Made by a program: the position numbers and the translations under genes. Shown here one piece after another: positions 60,117 to 64,000 of a stretch of DNA of 64,000 nucleotides. The number at the start of each line of letters is the position of its first letter. Position 1 is the first letter of the stretch. Under the pieces are notes generated by a model, which saw nothing but the letters and a program-made list of their open reading frames with translations, was not told the origin of the DNA and ran no database searches. Source of the stretch: an uncultured Macellibacteroides sp. (GTDB lineage Bacteria > Bacteroidota > Bacteroidia > Bacteroidales > Tannerellaceae); contig NZ_OY762974.1 in NCBI RefSeq assembly GCF_963667135.1, forward strand, positions 2,976,001 through 3,040,000, in the 5' to 3' direction.

Positions 60117-60845
60117 ATGATGAAGATTGATGTATGTTTTACTCCGGCTTTGTATCCCTTTTACCATGTTCCTGATGCTGTTGTGGTAGTAGTTGATATT
60201 TTTCGGGCAACCACAACCATGTGTGCTGCTTTCGAAAATGGGGTTCACAGCATGCGTCCGGTCGCTACACTAGGTGAAGCACGTGCCTATAAGTGGCAGG
60301 GTTGGCTGGTTGGAGCTGAGCGTAATGTGAAACGTTGTGAATTTGCCGATTTCGGGAATTCGCCATTTGACTATCCGACAGAAAAGGTATTGGGGAAAAA
60401 GATTGTATTTACAACTACAAATGGTACGCGTGCTATTACTACAGCCTCGGAAGCCTATCGGGTTGCCGTAGGGGCCTTTAGTAATCTGACTGCCGTTACC
60501 AGATATTGCCTCCACCATAAAAGAAATGTAGTAGTACTATGCGCCGGCTATAACGACCGGTTTAATATAGAGGATTCTCTTTTTGGAGGAGCACTTGTAT
60601 CCTTGCTGCTTGAAACGGGAGAATATGAAACGGCTTCGGATTCTGCCGTTGTGGCTTACGAAATGTGGCAACATCAAAAAGACGATTTGATAGGATTTAT
60701 CAACCGTTCCGACCATATCTGGCGTTTACGTGCCAACGGTCTTGAAGATTCGGTTCCGTATTGCCTTACGCTGGATACGACAGAAAAGGTGCCCGAACTT
60801 GTCATGTTAGGCGGTGTACTGGAACTTTTTCCGGCTTCTTTTTGA
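60117..60845 (+). CDS. comB: 2-phosphosulfolactate phosphatase-like protein (ComB)
   Basis: This 242-residue protein belongs to the ComB family, which in methanogens hydrolyses 2-phosphosulfolactate on the way to coenzyme M. Conserved blocks are VVVVDIFRATTTMCAAFENG, GERN-type GAERNVKRCEFADFGNSPFDY, FTTTNGTRAI, VVLCAGYNDRFNIEDSLFGG. Bacteria of this group do not make coenzyme M, so the substrate here is probably a related sulfo- or phospho-acid. It is followed 53 bp later by a sugar-type oxidoreductase gene, perhaps in one transcript. Confidence 0.88.
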   Translation: MMKIDVCFTPALYPFYHVPDAVVVVVDIFRATTTMCAAFENGVHSMRPVATLGEARAYKWQGWLVGAERNVKRCEFADFGNSPFDYPTEKVLGKKIVFTTTNGTRAITTASEAYRVAVGAFSNLTAVTRYCLHHKRNVVVLCAGYNDRFNIEDSLFGGALVSLLLETGEYETASDSAVVAYEMWQHQKDDLIGFINRSDHIWRLRANGLEDSVPYCLTLDTTEKVPELVMLGGVLELFPASF

Positions 60846-60898
60846 TATTCTGTGTTTTTTGTCTATCTTTATTTTGTTAACAGTATAACAGCAACCTT

Positions 60899-61909
60899 AT
60901 GATGAATGCAACAACAGGTAAAATTCGTTTTGGAGTGGTAGGTACCAATTTTATTTCTGACTGGGTAATTGCCGGCGGAAAGCAAGACAGCCGGTTTGAA
61001 CTGGTTGCGGTTTGTTCCCGTAAAGAGGAAACCGGTGTTGCTTTTGCAAAGAAGCATGGTATTCCATATACCTTTACCTCCCTCGAAGAGATGGTTACCG
61101 GTTCGCTGATCGATGCTGTTTACATTGCTTCACCCAATTACAAACACGCAGAACAAGCAATCTTGTGCATGCGCCATGGCAAACATGTGCTCTGCGAGAA
61201 AGCATTCGCATCCAATACACGTGAAGCTCAACAAATGGTTTCTGTAGCCAGAAGTCATAACGTGGTTTTGATGGAGGCGATGAAGCCTACACTTACTCCT
61301 AATTTTCTTGCGGTTAAAAGTAACTTATCTAAGCTAGGTACAATCAGACGTTACTTTTCCTGCTACTGCCAATACTCTTCACGTTACGATAAATTTAAGG
61401 ATGGGGTAGTACTGAATGCCTTTAAACCGGAGTTATCCAACGGAGCACTGGTTGACATAGGTGTGTACACTATTTATCCCATGGTAGTTTTGTTTGGACG
61501 GCCCAAATCGGTTACTGCCAGCGGAGTCAAGTTGTCGTCCGGAGTAGACGGACAAGGAGTGGTGAATTTTGAGTATGAAGGAATGAATGCGACTGTACTT
61601 TATTCCAAAATAGCCAATTCGGCTCTTCCTACAGAAATACAAGGAGAGGAAGGAAATATTACCCTCGATCGGATAAACATTATCGGAGATGTAACACTTT
61701 CTTATCGTTCCGGAAACAATGAAATACTCACACAACCCGATCTGAAAGACGATTATTATTATGAAATAGCCGAATTTATTAATGTAATATCTTCCGGCAA
61801 GCTCGAATCGGACATCAATAGTCATGCACATACCCTTATCACTATGGAGATTATGGATGAGATTCGTCGTCAACTTGGCGTAGTTTATCCTGCCGATCGG
61901 AAAAGATAA
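60899..61909 (+). CDS. Gfo/Idh/MocA-family oxidoreductase
   Basis: This 336-residue NAD(P)-dependent enzyme has a Rossmann N-terminal domain starting KIRFGVVGTNFISDWVIAG, with a variant of the usual GxGxxG nucleotide loop, then DAVYIASPNYKHAEQAI and the catalytic GKHVLCEKAFASN, where the lysine of the EKP-type motif is kept as EKA. The C-terminal domain (about 125-330) holds LSNGALVDIGVYTIYP with the family's DIGxY/H site. Likely substrates are sugars, inositols or related polyols; which one is unknown. No secretion signal is present, so it is cytoplasmic. Confidence 0.92.
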   Translation: MMNATTGKIRFGVVGTNFISDWVIAGGKQDSRFELVAVCSRKEETGVAFAKKHGIPYTFTSLEEMVTGSLIDAVYIASPNYKHAEQAILCMRHGKHVLCEKAFASNTREAQQMVSVARSHNVVLMEAMKPTLTPNFLAVKSNLSKLGTIRRYFSCYCQYSSRYDKFKDGVVLNAFKPELSNGALVDIGVYTIYPMVVLFGRPKSVTASGVKLSSGVDGQGVVNFEYEGMNATVLYSKIANSALPTEIQGEEGNITLDRINIIGDVTLSYRSGNNEILTQPDLKDDYYYEIAEFINVISSGKLESDINSHAHTLITMEIMDEIRRQLGVVYPADRKR

Positions 61910-61967
61910 TCATTCTGCCTTGTAACAGATTCGTCATATCATGTAATGTAAACGTCTTATTTGTTTC

Positions 61968-61990
61968 GTGTAATGTGACAGATATTACAC
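61968..61990. promoter_or_regulatory. Inverted repeat upstream of the TonB receptor promoter
   Basis: GTGTAAT (61968-61974) and ATTACAC (61984-61990) pair with a 9-bp gap; a further TGTAATGT lies at 61942-61949. The site is 22 bp before the -7 box at 62012-62019 and is a candidate operator of a dimeric regulator. Confidence 0.4.
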
Positions 61991-62011
61991 ATAACTGAAA
62001 TATTGCTCTCT

Positions 62012-62019
62012 TACTTTTG
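62012..62019 (+). promoter_or_regulatory. -7 promoter element of the TonB receptor
   Basis: TACTTTTG matches TAnnTTTG, 29 bp before the ATG at 62049. Confidence 0.6.
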
Positions 62020-62048
62020 CATCGTAATCAAATTGGATGATGTAAAGT

Positions 62049-64000
62049 ATGAAGACGATACGTAACAGACTAATCTTACTCCTTTTCGGAGTTCTTCTTT
62101 CTCTTTCTATCTACGCGCAGACAGGCGTCATTTGCGGAAATGTTTCGGATGGCAAGTTAAACGAACCTCTTATCGGGGCCTCGGTAGTAATCGGAGGAAC
62201 CACTACGGGCGTTGTTACCGATCTGGATGGAAATTTCCGTATCGAAAATGTTTCACCTGGGACTTATTCTCTTTCTGTTTCCTATGTGTCGTATCAGACA
62301 CAGGTTATTCCTTCTGTTAAGGTTATTTCCCGACAGGAAGCAGTTGTTAATGTGCAACTGTCTGATGCAAACCTACAGTTGCAAAATGTGGTGGTTGTAG
62401 CACAACGTAAGCTGGGAACAGAAATGGCTGTACTAAATACGGTGCGCAATAGCTTGCCCGTGGTAAACGGAATTTCTGCACAACAGATAGCAAAGACGCA
62501 GGATAGTGATGCCGCTGAGGTATTGAGACGAATTCCCGGTATAACCATTATCGACGATCGTTTTATCGTAGTTCGGGGACTGGCTCAGCGCTATAACAGT
62601 GTTTGGCTTAACAATGCAACAACTCCTTCGAGCGAAACCGATAGCAGGGCTTTTTCTTTTGATGTGCTTCCCTCTTCTTTAATTGATAATATGATGGTTT
62701 ATAAATCGCCTTCGCCAGAATTACCCGCCGATTTTGCCGGTGGATTTGTGCGGGTGATGACTAAAAATATTCCTGAAGGGAATAGCTACTCGTTTAATTA
62801 CCAGGCTGGGTTTAATACCAATGCCTCTTTTAAAACCTTTAAACTGACCAATAGAAGCAGTGCCGATTACTTCGGATTTGGTGCCGGAGGCCGTATGCTG
62901 CCAGGCAATGCTCCTTCACATTTAAATGATGTTTCAACTCAGGAGGCTGCTTCCTTTACAAAGCAAATTAACGAACGTTGGGGCATTAAGACTTTTACGG
63001 CAATACCGGAACAGAAGCTTTCTTTCTCTATGACCCGCAGCTTTAATGTTGGCGATTATAAAATCGGAAATGTTACTTCGCTGAATTACAGCACGGCTTA
63101 CGATTATAACGAAATGGAAAACAACCGCTATCAGTCGTACGATATGGTAAACAAAACATCTCGTTACGACAACCACTACAACGATGTCGCTTATAAGAAT
63201 ACAACTAAGTTGGGTGCTCTGTTTAACTGGTCGCTGTTAGCTGGAAACAATAAATATGAGTTTCGTAATTTCTTTAACCAACGAGGAACGGCTTCACTGG
63301 TTCAACGCGAAGGAACCGACTATTATTCGGATCTGGATGTTCGTTATTGGGAGTCATTGTATACCGGCCGAACTACCTATAGCGGTCAGCTTAGCGGAGA
63401 ACATAAGCTGAAAGAGGAGATAAATAAGCTGGACTGGACTTTGGGTTATAGTTATGCAAATTACAATGAACCCGACCGGAAGGATGTGTATTCCAAACTG
63501 AACCCCGAGGGGAGCGCACTTCCATACCGTGTGGACGAAGCAAAGCGTTACTACCAGGAGCTGGACGATAATGGATTTTCGGCAGGGACAAACTATGAGC
63601 ATAAATTGCTGGTGAACGAAATGTTTACCCCTGTACTTAATGCCGGTCTGTATGGCGAGTACAAGACCCGCGATTTTGCAGCCCGCCGTTTTAGTTATAA
63701 TATGCTTGGAAATGGCTACGACCGGAATGCGGACTGGGAATACAATCATCTTTTTGCCGATGTAAATATCAGTGCGGATAAGATTTATATGATTGAAAAT
63801 ACGAATAAGAGTGATTCATATACATCCGATAATTTACTGGGAGCCGGTTATGTATCAGCTAAACTGAACTATGGCGAGAAACTTAACGCCAATGTTGGAG
63901 TACGTATGGAATACTATAGGTTACAGCTAGACGGCTTCGAAGCGGATGGTATTAAACCGGTAAATCTGGATCAGAGTACAACCGACCTGTTTCCCTCTCT
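62049..64000 (+). CDS. TonB-dependent outer membrane receptor (partial, 5' part)
   Basis: The frame opens at ATG 62049 and is still open at the window end, giving 650 codons. A signal peptide (LILLLFGVLLSLSIYAQ) is followed by a carboxypeptidase-like beta domain (about 25-110: GNVSDGKLNEPLIGASVVIGG, TDLDGNFRIENVSPGTYSLSVSYVSYQT) and a plug domain (about 120-235) with SDAAEVLRRIPGITIIDDRFIVVRGLAQRYNSVWLNN. The rest is the start of the barrel. This is the usual Bacteroidetes receptor plan. The plug lacks a SusC-type TonB-box extension, and no SusD partner is visible, so the ligand is unknown. Confidence 0.93.
   Translation, partial: MKTIRNRLILLLFGVLLSLSIYAQTGVICGNVSDGKLNEPLIGASVVIGGTTTGVVTDLDGNFRIENVSPGTYSLSVSYVSYQTQVIPSVKVISRQEAVVNVQLSDANLQLQNVVVVAQRKLGTEMAVLNTVRNSLPVVNGISAQQIAKTQDSDAAEVLRRIPGITIIDDRFIVVRGLAQRYNSVWLNNATTPSSETDSRAFSFDVLPSSLIDNMMVYKSPSPELPADFAGGFVRVMTKNIPEGNSYSFNYQAGFNTNASFKTFKLTNRSSADYFGFGAGGRMLPGNAPSHLNDVSTQEAASFTKQINERWGIKTFTAIPEQKLSFSMTRSFNVGDYKIGNVTSLNYSTAYDYNEMENNRYQSYDMVNKTSRYDNHYNDVAYKNTTKLGALFNWSLLAGNNKYEFRNFFNQRGTASLVQREGTDYYSDLDVRYWESLYTGRTTYSGQLSGEHKLKEEINKLDWTLGYSYANYNEPDRKDVYSKLNPEGSALPYRVDEAKRYYQELDDNGFSAGTNYEHKLLVNEMFTPVLNAGLYGEYKTRDFAARRFSYNMLGNGYDRNADWEYNHLFADVNISADKIYMIENTNKSDSYTSDNLLGAGYVSAKLNYGEKLNANVGVRMEYYRLQLDGFEADGIKPVNLDQSTTDLFPS

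Overview
The window is chromosomal DNA of a Bacteroidetes, most likely order Bacteroidales and near Parabacteroides/Macellibacteroides/Dysgonomonas; genus is inferred, not proven. The signs are many promoters with the TAnnTTTG -7 box of this phylum, type IX secretion (T9SS) style C-terminal tails on large secreted proteins, a pyrophosphate-dependent phosphofructokinase, a GGGtGRT-family operon, and Bacteroides-type mobilization and integrase genes. I saw no rRNA, tRNA or CRISPR array.

Layout. 0-4.9 kb: the end of a membrane protein gene, a GT4 glycosyltransferase, a PQQ-type beta-propeller protein, and a LytS/LytTR two-component pair followed by four 22-bp repeats that resemble LytTR binding boxes. 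4.9-16.5 kb: two tripartite efflux systems, one TolC-HlyD-MFS (minus strand) and one TolC-adaptor-RND (plus strand), with two AraC regulators between them.

16.9-39.2 kb: an integrated mobilizable element of about 22.3 kb. It splits a small secreted-protein gene; joining the two host fragments at a shared ATGA restores one continuous frame of 123 codons. The element carries two tyrosine recombinases, a RhuM-like protein, two excisionase-type HTH proteins, a DUF3408 protein, MobC/relaxase/MbpC-like mobilization genes and a metal-efflux cargo. The cargo holds a Fur-family regulator, His-rich and TRASH-like small proteins, a CzcA pump fused to a TolC-type channel, its adaptor, a PII-like protein, a Zn/Cd/Pb-type P1B ATPase, an unknown secreted protein and a DUF302 protein. 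The same 7-1-7 palindrome sits at exactly the same distance upstream of the promoters of both cargo transcripts, so one regulator (probably the Fur homologue) likely controls both. An IS66 element with a perfect 8-bp target duplication is nested near the right end, beside a truncated metal-type gene.

39.2-64 kb: chromosomal genes. They are an NTF2-like secreted protein, GH20 hexosaminidase, CotH-type T9SS cargo protein, PIF1-like helicase, a 924-bp gene-free stretch with a nested palindrome, the GGGtGRT/NifU-like operon, a TlpA-like thioredoxin lipoprotein, PPi-phosphofructokinase, a GH44 T9SS cargo enzyme, riboflavin synthase, nitroreductase, DnaB, a RIC-type Fe-S repair protein, a cation:proton antiporter, ComB, a Gfo/Idh/MocA oxidoreductase and the first 650 codons of a TonB-dependent receptor.
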